Assembly (NCBI GenBank): GCA_963824985.1
Contig: CAWGRQ010000002.1
Coordinates: 62,001-126,000, forward strand
Source: JAFNAG01 sp963824985
GTDB lineage: Bacteria > Acidobacteriota > UBA6911
DNA length: 64,000 nt
Direction: 5' to 3'
A program made the position numbers and the translations under genes. Each line of letters starts with the position of its first letter. The first letter of the stretch is position 1. Positions 1-8,259 of this stretch are shown here, piece by piece. The notes beneath the pieces are model-generated. The model did not search any database. It was not told where the DNA came from and was given only the letters and a program-made list of their open reading frames with translations.

Positions 1-665
1 ACATTCGAGCTAACCGGGACATGGGAAAACATGGCCAGCCGCTGATTCCCGACGGCGCCAGCATCCTGACGCACTGCAATGCCGGCGCGCTCGCCACGGC
101 AGGCTATGGCACAGCCCTGGGTGTCATCCGGGCGGCCGTTGAGGCCGGCAAGCAGGTTCAGGTGTATGCCGATGAAACCCGACCCTTTTTGCAGGGCGCC
201 CGGCTGACCGCCTGGGAATTGCAGCAGGACCATATCCCGGTCACCGTAATTACCGACGGCATGGCGGGTCACTTCATGCGCCTGGGGAAGATCGACTGCG
301 TCATCGTGGGCGCCGACCGGATTGCAGCCAATGGCGATGTGGCCAACAAGATCGGAACCTACTCCGTGGCCGTGCTGGCCAAGGAGAATGGCTTACCGTT
401 CTATGTCGCGGCGCCGACGTCGACCTTCGACCTGACGCTCCCGGATGGCAGCTGCATTCCGATCGAAGAACGTGATCCGGAGGAAGTGCGCACGTTTCAG
501 GGGATCCCGGTGACCGCGCCTCACACTCAAGTCGCCAACCCCGCGTTCGATGTGACGCCGAACCGCTACGTGGCGGCCATCATCACCGAACGGGGCGTGG
601 CGCGCCCCCCCTACGGTCCGAGCCTGAAAGCGCTCGCGGATGCTCTGCCTGAACGGAAGGGTTGA
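1..665 (+). CDS. mtnA: S-methyl-5-thioribose-1-phosphate isomerase, C-terminal part
   Basis: The gene is cut by the left window edge; the frame is open from the first bases. It isomerises methylthioribose-1-phosphate to methylthioribulose-1-phosphate in the methionine salvage pathway, in the cytoplasm. The visible part holds the two catalytic landmarks of the MtnA/eIF2B-like family: the cysteine in THCNAGALATAGYG and the aspartate in VGADRIAANGDVANKIGTY. About 220 residues are visible, against a usual 340-360, so the N-terminal third lies upstream. The stop overlaps the start region of tsaD with one base between TGA and ATG, so the two are probably one operon. Confidence 0.95.
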   Translation, partial: IRANRDMGKHGQPLIPDGASILTHCNAGALATAGYGTALGVIRAAVEAGKQVQVYADETRPFLQGARLTAWELQQDHIPVTVITDGMAGHFMRLGKIDCVIVGADRIAANGDVANKIGTYSVAVLAKENGLPFYVAAPTSTFDLTLPDGSCIPIEERDPEEVRTFQGIPVTAPHTQVANPAFDVTPNRYVAAIITERGVARPPYGPSLKALADALPERKG

Positions 666-666
666 G

Positions 667-1696
667 ATGCTGGTACTTGGAATCGAGTCATCCTGCGATG
701 AAACCGCGGCCGCGCTGGTCGAGGACGGCCGCATCGTTCACTCCAACGTTGTCGCCTCGCAAGTGAAGACTCACGCCGGCTTCGGAGGCGTGGTTCCCGA
801 ACTGGCCAGCCGGGAACACCTGCGCAATATCGGCTTTGTCGTCCGGAAAGCATTCGATGATGCCGGCAGGAAATACAACGGGATTGACGGCATTGCCGTG
901 ACCCAGGGCCCGGGGCTCATCGGATCCCTCCTGGTCGGGCTCTCGTTCGCCAAAGCCATGGCATTTGCCTTGAATAAGCCGCTGGTGGCCGTCAACCACA
1001 TCGAAGGCCACATCTATTCCGCATTTGTCGAACATCCCGGGATCGCATACCCGTTCCTGGCCCTGGCGGTTTCCGGCGGACACACCTCGCTGATCTTTTC
1101 TCCGGAGCCGGAACGCTACCAGGCGGTCGCCCGAACCCGCGACGACGCAGCCGGGGAAGCTCTCGACAAGCTGGCGAAGTTTCTCGGCCTGGGATATCCG
1201 GGCGGACCCATTATCGATCGCCTGGCGCCGCAGGGATTGGCGCGCAGCTTTCACTTTTCCATTCCCAAGATCAGCGACGGCAGCCTCGACTTCAGTTTCA
1301 GCGGTTTCAAGACCGCGGCGCTGAGGCACATCGAGCAGGCCGGGATAAGGCCCTGCAGGCCGGGGAAGCCCATACCGCAAGAAGTCCTCAACCTGCTGGC
1401 CAGCTATCAGCAGGCCATCATCGATACCCTGGTCGCGCAGACGCGCAAGGCGGTTGCAGCGCCACCGGCCGCGATCCGTCCTCCTGGTCGGGGGCGTGGC
1501 GTGCAACAGCATGTTGCGCAGGACTTTCACCGAGGCGTTCGCAGGGGGAGCGGGTGCCTGCAGTGTTTATTACCCCAGCCCGTCCCTGACCACCGACAAC
1601 GCCGCCATGATCGCCTCCGCCGGAGTTCCAAAATTGCGCCGGGGCGCGACCGCCGGGCTGGACCTCAATGCTTATGCCGACCTTCCGCTCTGCTGA
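667..1696 (+). CDS. tsaD: tRNA N6-adenosine threonylcarbamoyltransferase, broken by one frameshift
   Basis: TsaD transfers the threonylcarbamoyl group to A37 of ANN-reading tRNAs with TsaB and TsaE. The start is the ATG after the mtnA stop, giving MLVLGIESSCDET, the standard N-terminus. Metal ligands His111 and His115 are seen in NHIEGHIYS, and the third, an aspartate, in SLTTDNAAMIA. The first frame runs well to about 1452 (..AQTRKA), then continues correctly one frame later (LQRHRPRSVLLVGGVACN) to the TGA at 1694-1696. Removing one G near 1451-1453 gives a normal protein of about 342 residues. TsaD is usually essential, so a base-insertion error is more likely than a dead gene. If the break is real, the first frame reads on to 1773. 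Confidence 0.9.
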
Positions 1697-1775
1697 ACCC
1701 GGCTACTTCTGCACCGGGGGCTGATACGGGATCCCGAGCTGTTCGAGATATGTCTTGGTGCTTGCCGGGTTAAAG
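1676..1775. repeat. tsaD-tail/M20-peptidase-tail block, copy 1
   Basis: This 100-bp block aligns without gaps to 11326-11425 with seven mismatches. Its left part is the last codons of tsaD. Its right part, read on the minus strand, is the C-terminal end of the M20 amidohydrolase found at 11353-12984 (KTYLEQLGIPY followed by a TAG stop at 1703). Here tsaD is full length and only the tail of the peptidase remains; at the second copy the reverse holds. The peptidase remnant is not a functional gene. Confidence 0.85.
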
Positions 1776-2125
1776 GACGATTCGAGAGAGTCTTGCTTCT
1801 CGCAGCATCGGAGTCGAGTGCGAGAGATCAGCCAGATCCTCCACGACACTGGCGGCCTGCAGTTGATGCAGGATGTGTGGGGGGAGCTCCATGTCCGAAG
1901 AGCCAGCGACAAGGACGACCTGACGGATGTGTGGGCCGGCATTGGCGACTGGCAGCCCTGACGAGTATACGTGGAATAGGGAGACGCCCCCCATTCAGAG
2001 GCTCTGTCTCATTCCCCAAGTGTTGAGAGCAGCCGGATCCCGGCTGAAATTTCGATAGTACTCGGCAGGGGGTATCGGCTATTGTCCAACTGACATGGTC
2101 CAGCCGGACAAGCGGAGCGCTGACT
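1776..2125. other. Intergenic region without a recognisable gene
   Basis: About 350 bases between the peptidase remnant and the ABC permease. Short open frames exist on both strands but none has a ribosome binding site, a known motif or a believable length. One minus-strand frame (..DLADLSHSTPMLREARL..) joins the peptidase remnant only after a frame change and was not recognised. I see no clear promoter or terminator. Confidence 0.5.
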
Positions 2126-3718
2126 ATGACCCCTTCGTCGATTCCATGGGGAATGTTCCGGACGTTGCTGCGTCTGCGCTATCAGCTGCTTTGGACTCAG
2201 TCGCGTTCAAGCGCAGGCAAGGCCGTGTTCTTTATTGCCCTGTATGTCCTCGGCATGCTGGTCTTTCTTTTTCTTGCACTGGGCGGTCTCTCTGCAGCTT
2301 TGGCCGCCGTGCACTCGGGCCGCGGATTGCAGGTGGCCCGCGGAATTCTCGCCGGCGTTTTGGTTTCAGGTCTGGTGACCGGACTCGCACTTGGCGCCGG
2401 GCCCAGGGCCGCCTTTTCCGATGGTGTTCTTCGCCGGTACCCGATGACGTCGAAGGAGCGTCTGGCCGCGCGTCACATGATCGGATTGCTGGATCCGATC
2501 TGGCCGCTGCTCCTGGCCGTAACCGCCGGCCTCGCTGCAGGGTTTGCGATCGGGAATCCATGGTGGCTGCTGGTCGGGTTGCCGGCCGCGGCGCTCTATG
2601 CATCCCTTATTTACCTCATTACGGTCGCCATCCTGTCCCTGGTGGACCGCGTGTTGCAGCACAAGTCAGGATCGGCAGTTCTTGGATTCGCGCTGGTTCT
2701 GCTGATGAACGGCATCCTCCTCATTCAACCCGTGCTGCTCGGTTCGCACAATCGCAGTTGGCTGGGGGCGATCGATCGCATCCTTGGGTATCTTCCGCCC
2801 GGCGCCGCGGCCTCCCTGATTGCCGGCGCAGGTCCGAGAGAAGCCGTAATTGCGGCCTGCGCGCTGATCGTCTGGGGAGCGCTTCCGGTTTTCGTATTGT
2901 ATCGGATCGAAAATCTCCCTCCGGTTGCCGAAGAGGAGAGGCCGGGGGGGATCCAATGGGACAGTCCTTTGGATAAAGCCGCGGGCTGGTTCGGCTCCGG
3001 CATCGGCCCGCTGGTGGCCAAATGGCTGCGTTCCTTCCTGCGCAGCCAGCAGGTTCGTTTCGGCCTTGCCGCCGCCATTCCGGTCACCGTTGGACTGCCG
3101 TGGCTGCCTTCGCGGGGTGGGCGGACGGATAAGGTCTACCTGACGACAGTTGCCGTTTATTTCATGCTGGGCGCACTTGCCTCCGGCATGGCGTCCACGA
3201 ATATGTTTGGACTGGACCGGCAGGGAATCCGGCGCTACCTGATCCTTCCGGTTTCCCTCGAACGAGTTCACCGGGCGGGAAGCATTGCCGCCCTGCTTCT
3301 CGGAGCGGCGATGCTCCCCCCGGCGATCATTGTTTCCATAGCATTCGGCTGCATTCCCTTGGACGCCCGGCTGATCCTGCTTCCGGTCTTGACGGCAGTT
3401 GCGGGGATCTTCTATTTCAACTCGGTGGGACTCTGGACCACGGTTCTCGCGCCATTTCCAGTCGATCCCAGAAACCTGCTCGGCAACCGCGCTCCGGTTC
3501 CCGTAGTTCTGATGCAATTGGCGTCATTTCAACCTGCCATGGTTGCGATGCTGTACCTGAGAGAGAATGGAAGCGTGGCCATGATCTTGGATTACAGCTG
3601 GCTGTTATGCGCGGCCGTGCTCGTCAGCGCGGCAGCGTACGCCATTTCGTTATCTCTCACCGGTAGACTCCTGAAGGCACGCTGCGAGCGCATAATCGCC
3701 CGCATCGAAGGCAAATAG
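2126..3718 (+). CDS. Polytopic membrane protein, likely ABC-2 type transporter permease
   Basis: A 530-residue protein with many hydrophobic segments (first at about 33-60, then about 75-95, 115-165, 185-205, 230-255, 310-520), expected in the inner membrane. It has no recognised catalytic motif. The ABC ATPase starting 75 bases downstream on the same strand makes an exporter permease the best reading. A soluble charged stretch (EEERPGG..DSPLDKAAGW) splits it into two membrane halves, as in permeases that arose by fusion of two six-helix units. The substrate is unknown. The ATG at 2126 is the only start that keeps the hydrophobic N-terminus. Confidence 0.75.
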   Translation: MTPSSIPWGMFRTLLRLRYQLLWTQSRSSAGKAVFFIALYVLGMLVFLFLALGGLSAALAAVHSGRGLQVARGILAGVLVSGLVTGLALGAGPRAAFSDGVLRRYPMTSKERLAARHMIGLLDPIWPLLLAVTAGLAAGFAIGNPWWLLVGLPAAALYASLIYLITVAILSLVDRVLQHKSGSAVLGFALVLLMNGILLIQPVLLGSHNRSWLGAIDRILGYLPPGAAASLIAGAGPREAVIAACALIVWGALPVFVLYRIENLPPVAEEERPGGIQWDSPLDKAAGWFGSGIGPLVAKWLRSFLRSQQVRFGLAAAIPVTVGLPWLPSRGGRTDKVYLTTVAVYFMLGALASGMASTNMFGLDRQGIRRYLILPVSLERVHRAGSIAALLLGAAMLPPAIIVSIAFGCIPLDARLILLPVLTAVAGIFYFNSVGLWTTVLAPFPVDPRNLLGNRAPVPVVLMQLASFQPAMVAMLYLRENGSVAMILDYSWLLCAAVLVSAAAYAISLSLTGRLLKARCERIIARIEGK

Positions 3719-3793
3719 GAGATTCGGCCATAGAATGAATGGGGAGTCGACAGGTTCGTTCTGCAGACAAATTTCGCGTGTTGAGGCCAAGGC

Positions 3794-4633
3794 ATGAGTA
3801 TTAATGGCGATCCCGTAGGATTGCATCGATCCGATCCTCCGCCCGAACCGGCGCAGCGTGCAGCCGCCACCGTCATCCGGATCGAGCATCTGACCAAAAA
3901 GTACGGCAGGAAAACGGCTGTTGACGATCTCTCGCTGGAGATTCCGGCCGGCCGGCTCTTCGGCTTTCTCGGTCCGAACGGCGCCGGCAAGAGCACAACC
4001 ATAGGCTGCCTCACGGGTCTGCTCGATCCGACTGCAGGAAACATCCGGCTGCTCGGCGAGACGCTCACTCGGGACGCCATTGAAGTCAAGCGGCGCATCG
4101 GAGTCATGCCGGAAGGACTGGCGCTGTTCGACCAACTGCGCGCGCCTGAATTCCTGGCCTTCAATGCCCGCATGTTCGGCCTGGATGAGAAGACCCTGCG
4201 CGGGCGCGTCGGCGAGCTCATTGTGGCGATGGATCTGAAGAGCGCAGTGCAGCGGCAACTCGGGGAGTACAGCACCGGCATGCGCAAAAAAGTGGCGTTT
4301 GCTGCTGCCATTATCCATCGTCCGGAAATCCTCTTCCTGGATGAGCCGTTCGCCGGCGTCGATCCGGCCGCAGTGGCGATGATGAAGGAGTGGCTGCGCT
4401 CGTATGTGGCGCAAGGGCGGACCGTGTTCATGACCAGCCATGTTCTGGAAACGGTCGAACGCCTGTGCGACGACGTCGGGATAATCCACAGCGGCAAGCT
4501 GGCCTGGCGCGGTGAGATGCGGGACCTCAGCGGCGGAGGCACGATCGAATGTGACGGCCTCCGCTTTGCCTCGCTGGAAGCGCTTTTCCTCCACATCGCG
4601 GGCGAACAGCACGGAGGCCTCACCTGGCTTTAG
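3794..4633 (+). CDS. ABC transporter ATP-binding protein
   Basis: A 279-residue nucleotide-binding subunit of the ABC-2/DrrA-like class. It shows Walker A GPNGAGKST at about 60-68, the signature YSTGMRKK, Walker B ILFLDEPFAG and the switch histidine in TSHV. The first 27 residues are proline- and charge-rich and lie before the usual domain start (VIRIEHLTKKYG), so translation could begin slightly later, although no better ATG is seen. It lies 75 bases after the polytopic permease gene and presumably powers it. Export of a lipid, peptide or drug cannot be told apart from sequence. Confidence 0.9.
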   Translation: MSINGDPVGLHRSDPPPEPAQRAAATVIRIEHLTKKYGRKTAVDDLSLEIPAGRLFGFLGPNGAGKSTTIGCLTGLLDPTAGNIRLLGETLTRDAIEVKRRIGVMPEGLALFDQLRAPEFLAFNARMFGLDEKTLRGRVGELIVAMDLKSAVQRQLGEYSTGMRKKVAFAAAIIHRPEILFLDEPFAGVDPAAVAMMKEWLRSYVAQGRTVFMTSHVLETVERLCDDVGIIHSGKLAWRGEMRDLSGGGTIECDGLRFASLEALFLHIAGEQHGGLTWL

Positions 4634-4649
4634 GCTGCGGCATGTTCTA

Positions 4650-6059
4650 TCACTTGATCTTTTTCCCAGGGGTGTCACGGCCGCCCTGGTGGAGGATGAG
4701 GCCGGTCACCTGGCCGGCGGGATCCTTTACGAAGGTCACCTGCGCGTCGACGATTTTATAAAAGAAGTCGGTTTCCGATTCGGGATAGACCGGCAGCCTG
4801 GATTGCCCGGTCACCTGAATGAAGAGCTGTTCACCGTCGCGCGTTACGACCATGGTGACGGTGGGCGCCAGCTGATACTCGCCCACATAGGAATCCAGCA
4901 ACGATGGATTGACGGCAATTTCTTTACGCGCCTTGGGCGGGGCCGGGGGTTTGGCGATCGGGAACTGGCTGTTGATCAGATGGAATCCGATATCGTCGAT
5001 GCTGGCCGCCGAGTTATGCAGGATCACCACGCCGTCGCCGGTTTTCGGATCGAAGCCCAGAAATGAGTGAAAGCCGCCGGTTCCGCCGTTGTGCCAGACG
5101 ATCTCCGAACCGAAGCCGCGTCGCAGGAGCCATGCCAGTCCGATGCTGCCATCCGGGGTTCCGATGCTGCGCCGGGATTCATGAGTCAGATGCAGGGCCG
5201 TCGCCAGCGGGCCCGCAGCCGCCAGATTGGCCGACACGAACTTCAGCATGTCGTCCGTGGTGGATCGCAGCGCACCGGCTCCTGCCAGCGCCGGCAGATC
5301 CCAGTTGGCCACTGCGCTTCCGGAGCTGTTGTGGCCCTGCGCCATCCGCGCACGCAACTCCGGACTGAGAGTGATGGCAGTATCCTTCATCTGCAGTGGG
5401 CTGAGGATCCGTTTCGCGACCAGCGACTCATAGCTCATCCCGGCTTTCAGGGAAAGAATGTGACCCAGGAGACCCATGCCAAGATTCGAATACTCGAACT
5501 GCGCGCCGATGTCGCGCGGCAGTTCATAACCGGACAGAAACGCGTACAACTGCTCGACACTGTAGTCGGCATACGGATTGGAGGGATCTTTGGGATTGAG
5601 GTTGGACGGCAGCCGCGGGAGGCCGGAGGTATGGGTGGCGAGATCCAGAAGAGTGATCTGCCGGTTGTTTCTGGAAGGAACCCGGACCGAAGAAGGGATG
5701 TAGTTGGAGGCCGGATCTTCCAGACGCACCTCACCGCGTCCGATCATGTCCGCCAGCAGCGTGGCCGTGAAGACCTTGGTGGCCGAGCCGATTTCGAACG
5801 CTGTATCGCCGTCCAGCGCCCGGGCGCTCCCGGGTCCGGCCTTCCCGGCCGAAATTACACGGGTGCGACCCGCATGAATCAAGCCGGTGACAATTCCCAA
5901 ATCCCCCTGCGGATCGAGGCGTTCATTCAGGATTGCGCGGATCTCCGCATCGGACATTTCCGCTGCGGGCTTCGGCGTTTGACTGAAAGCGGATCCTCTG
6001 AGAAGGGAAATAAAGCTCAAAGCGAGCACGGCAATACAACAGAGGTAGCGAAAAGACAT
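4650..6059 (-). CDS. Secreted serine hydrolase of the class C beta-lactamase / DD-peptidase family
   Basis: A 469-residue protein starting at the ATG at 6057-6059 (MSFRYLCC..), which gives a clean signal peptide ending near residue 26; the same frame stays open upstream but overlaps the next gene. It has the penicillin-binding fold motifs: SATK at Ser92/Lys95, YSN at Tyr190, and HNGG near residue 330. The C-terminal 100 residues form an extra domain of the DUF3471 type often found on such esterases. It is likely a periplasmic esterase or peptidase rather than a true beta-lactamase. It lies 17 bases after the sigma-linked membrane protein gene, so it may be cotranscribed with it. Confidence 0.85.
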   Translation of the reverse strand: MSFRYLCCIAVLALSFISLLRGSAFSQTPKPAAEMSDAEIRAILNERLDPQGDLGIVTGLIHAGRTRVISAGKAGPGSARALDGDTAFEIGSATKVFTATLLADMIGRGEVRLEDPASNYIPSSVRVPSRNNRQITLLDLATHTSGLPRLPSNLNPKDPSNPYADYSVEQLYAFLSGYELPRDIGAQFEYSNLGMGLLGHILSLKAGMSYESLVAKRILSPLQMKDTAITLSPELRARMAQGHNSSGSAVANWDLPALAGAGALRSTTDDMLKFVSANLAAAGPLATALHLTHESRRSIGTPDGSIGLAWLLRRGFGSEIVWHNGGTGGFHSFLGFDPKTGDGVVILHNSAASIDDIGFHLINSQFPIAKPPAPPKARKEIAVNPSLLDSYVGEYQLAPTVTMVVTRDGEQLFIQVTGQSRLPVYPESETDFFYKIVDAQVTFVKDPAGQVTGLILHQGGRDTPGKKIK

Positions 6060-6076
6060 GTCAAGTCTCCGGGATT

Positions 6077-6694
6077 TCACGATTTTGAGGCCTCGACTCC
6101 CTGATTGCCGTTGCGGTCGAGCTCGGAGATCAGGAGATCGAGCTCCCGTTTCAGAGGCATCAGCCGGTTGCGGACGGCACGCAGATTGATTCGATACAGC
6201 ACCACGCAGAGAGCCAGGGAAAAGACCAGGAATACGATCTCGACCGCGTTCCAGCCGATGAGTCCGAACACGAAGAGGTTGCTGCCGAGCACGGAGGGGC
6301 CAAGATACCACCAGAGCACTGAGCGGAGGAGCCGGATCTGGGCGTCGAGACGACCGCGCTCCGTCGTGCAATACTCCCTCACCTGGAGGTGAAGCGGCGG
6401 ACGCCGTTTTCTCGAATGCGCCATCAAAAGCCTGACAATGATGAGAACCGACCCGGCGACGATGATGGCGCAACCGATGCGGGCGGTGATTGCATGTTCG
6501 GTCCAGAACCAAATGCCGAAAAGCACGATGCCTGCGATCGCGGCCGTGATCTCTCTGGCGTCGCGCCAGCGGATCACCCGTTGCACGTTTTCCAGTCTGG
6601 CCAGGATGGCATTCACGATCTCGCGGTTCGACCGGTCGGGCAAAGCCTCCGCCGGTTGCTGCTGCCACGCGGATTTTAGATGTTCGAGTTCCAT
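6077..6694 (-). CDS. Membrane protein coupled to an ECF sigma factor
   Basis: A 205-residue protein with two pairs of transmembrane helices (about 49-65, 70-88, 126-145 and 150-170), charged N- and C-terminal ends and a C-terminal heptad-rich segment. Its start codon is two bases after the stop of the sigma factor gene, so it is translationally coupled. That position suits an anti-sigma or accessory regulator, but no zinc-binding anti-sigma motif is visible, so the role is inferred from context only. The secreted serine hydrolase follows after 17 bases. Confidence 0.7.
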   Translation of the reverse strand: MELEHLKSAWQQQPAEALPDRSNREIVNAILARLENVQRVIRWRDAREITAAIAGIVLFGIWFWTEHAITARIGCAIIVAGSVLIIVRLLMAHSRKRRPPLHLQVREYCTTERGRLDAQIRLLRSVLWWYLGPSVLGSNLFVFGLIGWNAVEIVFLVFSLALCVVLYRINLRAVRNRLMPLKRELDLLISELDRNGNQGVEASKS

Positions 6695-6696
6695 GG

Positions 6697-7197
6697 CTAA
6701 GCTCCAAAATGCATGTCCATGTAGGACCGCTTGATCCGGCTCAGGCGAACTCCCACGTGGTTTTCGGTGAGTCCGGTGATCTCCGACATCTGCCGGTAGC
6801 TGAAATCTTCGAGGTAGAGCAGGAACACGGCCCGATCGATCTTGTTCAGGGTGCGAATGAATCCTTCGAGGATCTGCAACTCCCGGTCCGGTCCGGTCTG
6901 ATTTTGCGCATAGACAGCTTCCGGTTCCGGAAGGTCACCGTGATGCTCGACGTGCCGTCGGCGTTGGAGGGTCTTCTGTTTGTGAGTGATCGCCGTGTTC
7001 AGGGCCACCCGATAGATCCAGGTATCGAGAGCGGCACGGCCTTCAAAACTGTCCAGACTCTTCCAGATTTGCAGCAACATCTCCTGGAACAGATCCTCTT
7101 GATCGTCGGCCGAAGCATAGCTTCTGGCGATGGACGCCAGGCGCCTTTTATTGCTCTCCAATATCTGCTCGAATCGCTGCCGAACGTCTTGCGGCAT
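6697..7197 (-). CDS. ECF-type RNA polymerase sigma factor
   Basis: A 166-residue sigma-70 family protein. Region 2 is seen at about 20-90, with the DQEDLFQEMLLQIWKSL core and the TWIYRVALN end. Region 4 is at about 108-160, with a helix-turn-helix around SYRQMSEITGLTENHVGVRL. The linker between them is short and charged, as usual for extracytoplasmic function sigma factors. It heads the minus-strand unit sigma / membrane protein / serine hydrolase. The 219 bases upstream to the next gene are available for an autoregulated promoter, but I could not fix one. Confidence 0.92.
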   Translation of the reverse strand: MPQDVRQRFEQILESNKRRLASIARSYASADDQEDLFQEMLLQIWKSLDSFEGRAALDTWIYRVALNTAITHKQKTLQRRRHVEHHGDLPEPEAVYAQNQTGPDRELQILEGFIRTLNKIDRAVFLLYLEDFSYRQMSEITGLTENHVGVRLSRIKRSYMDMHFGA

Positions 7198-7416
7198 AGT
7201 ATCGCCTCGATCGTCTCAGGCGCTACCCTGAGGCTGCCTGTCCTGTTTCGCTTAAGATTAGTCTTGCCGGCGGTCAGAAACTTACAAAATACATTGACGG
7301 GAGTCATTGAAGAAGCAAACCGCCGTGCTCCGGAATGCCGCAGCCGGCTTCCACCCTCATCGCCAGGAGGGGGCCGCGGATGTCAGGCATCACCGGTTCG
7401 GGAATAAGGTGCCGGG

Positions 7417-8028
7417 CTAAATCTCTGCCATCTGCAAATTCTGTGGCTGTACGTGGTCTTGGGAACGGCGTTGACGGACGAGGAGCTGGGTCAGTTCCCC
7501 TCGTGCCCGATGGATGCGACTCTTGATCGTTCCCTTCGGAATGCCCAGGGTTGCTGCCATCTCGGCATATTCCATCCCGTCTATTTCCCGCAGCTGGATC
7601 ACTTTCCTGCTGCCGGCCGGCAAGGCTCGGAGAGCCCTGCGGACAACCGCGGATGCCTCGGCATGTTCGAGCGATTGCAGGGGATCCGGCATGCGGCCGT
7701 CCTTTACATTCGCCGCCTCCACGTCGTCAATCGGGATTTCCCGTCGACGCGTCCTACGATAGTGATCTATCAGACAATTGCGCGCCACGCGGGAAATCCA
7801 ATAACGGAATGTCCCGGCGCCGATCCGGTAACTGCCCAGGCATTGATAGACTCGAACAATAATCTCCTGAGTTACTTCCTCGGCTTCATCCGAGCGCCGG
7901 GTGAACCGCAGGCTCATCCGGAGCAGGCGGGGTGCGTGGGAACGCACCATCTCCGTCCACGCATCCTCGTCCCCTTTCAGGCACTGCTGAATCAGCAGGT
8001 CGTCCTCTGTTCCCCCGATTTCCACCAC
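7417..8028 (-). CDS. Second ECF-type RNA polymerase sigma factor
   Basis: A 203-residue sigma factor with region 2 (DEAEEVTQEIIVRVYQCLGS, then RYWISRVARNCLIDHYRRTR) and region 4 (MEYAEMAATLGIPKGTIKSR). It is closer to the SigW/RpoE group than the sigma factor at 6697-7197; the two are not recent duplicates because their region 2 sequences differ strongly. No anti-sigma gene is adjacent: the next gene upstream is the FHA-transglycosylase protein, 231 bases away on the same strand. The start ATG at 8026-8028 is preceded by a GGAGG-like sequence. Confidence 0.92.
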   Translation of the reverse strand: MVEIGGTEDDLLIQQCLKGDEDAWTEMVRSHAPRLLRMSLRFTRRSDEAEEVTQEIIVRVYQCLGSYRIGAGTFRYWISRVARNCLIDHYRRTRRREIPIDDVEAANVKDGRMPDPLQSLEHAEASAVVRRALRALPAGSRKVIQLREIDGMEYAEMAATLGIPKGTIKSRIHRARGELTQLLVRQRRSQDHVQPQNLQMAEI

Positions 8029-8259
8029 GTCCCCTCCTGCAGCTCTTTCAACAGCCGCTTGTCACCGTATATACGGCCCAAAAGCCGGATTATTAAAAAA
8101 AATCGGGAAATAAGGGCCTGATTGTCGCAAAGCAGAAGTAAGCTGCGCTCCGGGGCGGTGCAAAACGTGGCGTCTGAGAGAGGATGGCGGTCCCGGTTCT
8201 CAGTCCGCCATTCGGACAGTCCGGTCCTGCTCGAAGACCAGTGCAGCTTGTTCCCGATC

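Noticed and set aside
1703..1942. Minus-strand frame of 79 codons ending like the M20 peptidase
   Set aside because: Only the last 20 codons match; the rest is unrelated. It is a duplicated tail, not a gene.
2095..2976. 293-codon plus-strand frame overlapping the permease gene
   Set aside because: It is in another frame of the permease, rich in Arg/Gly/Ser, without hydrophobic segments; the 2126-3718 frame is the real gene.
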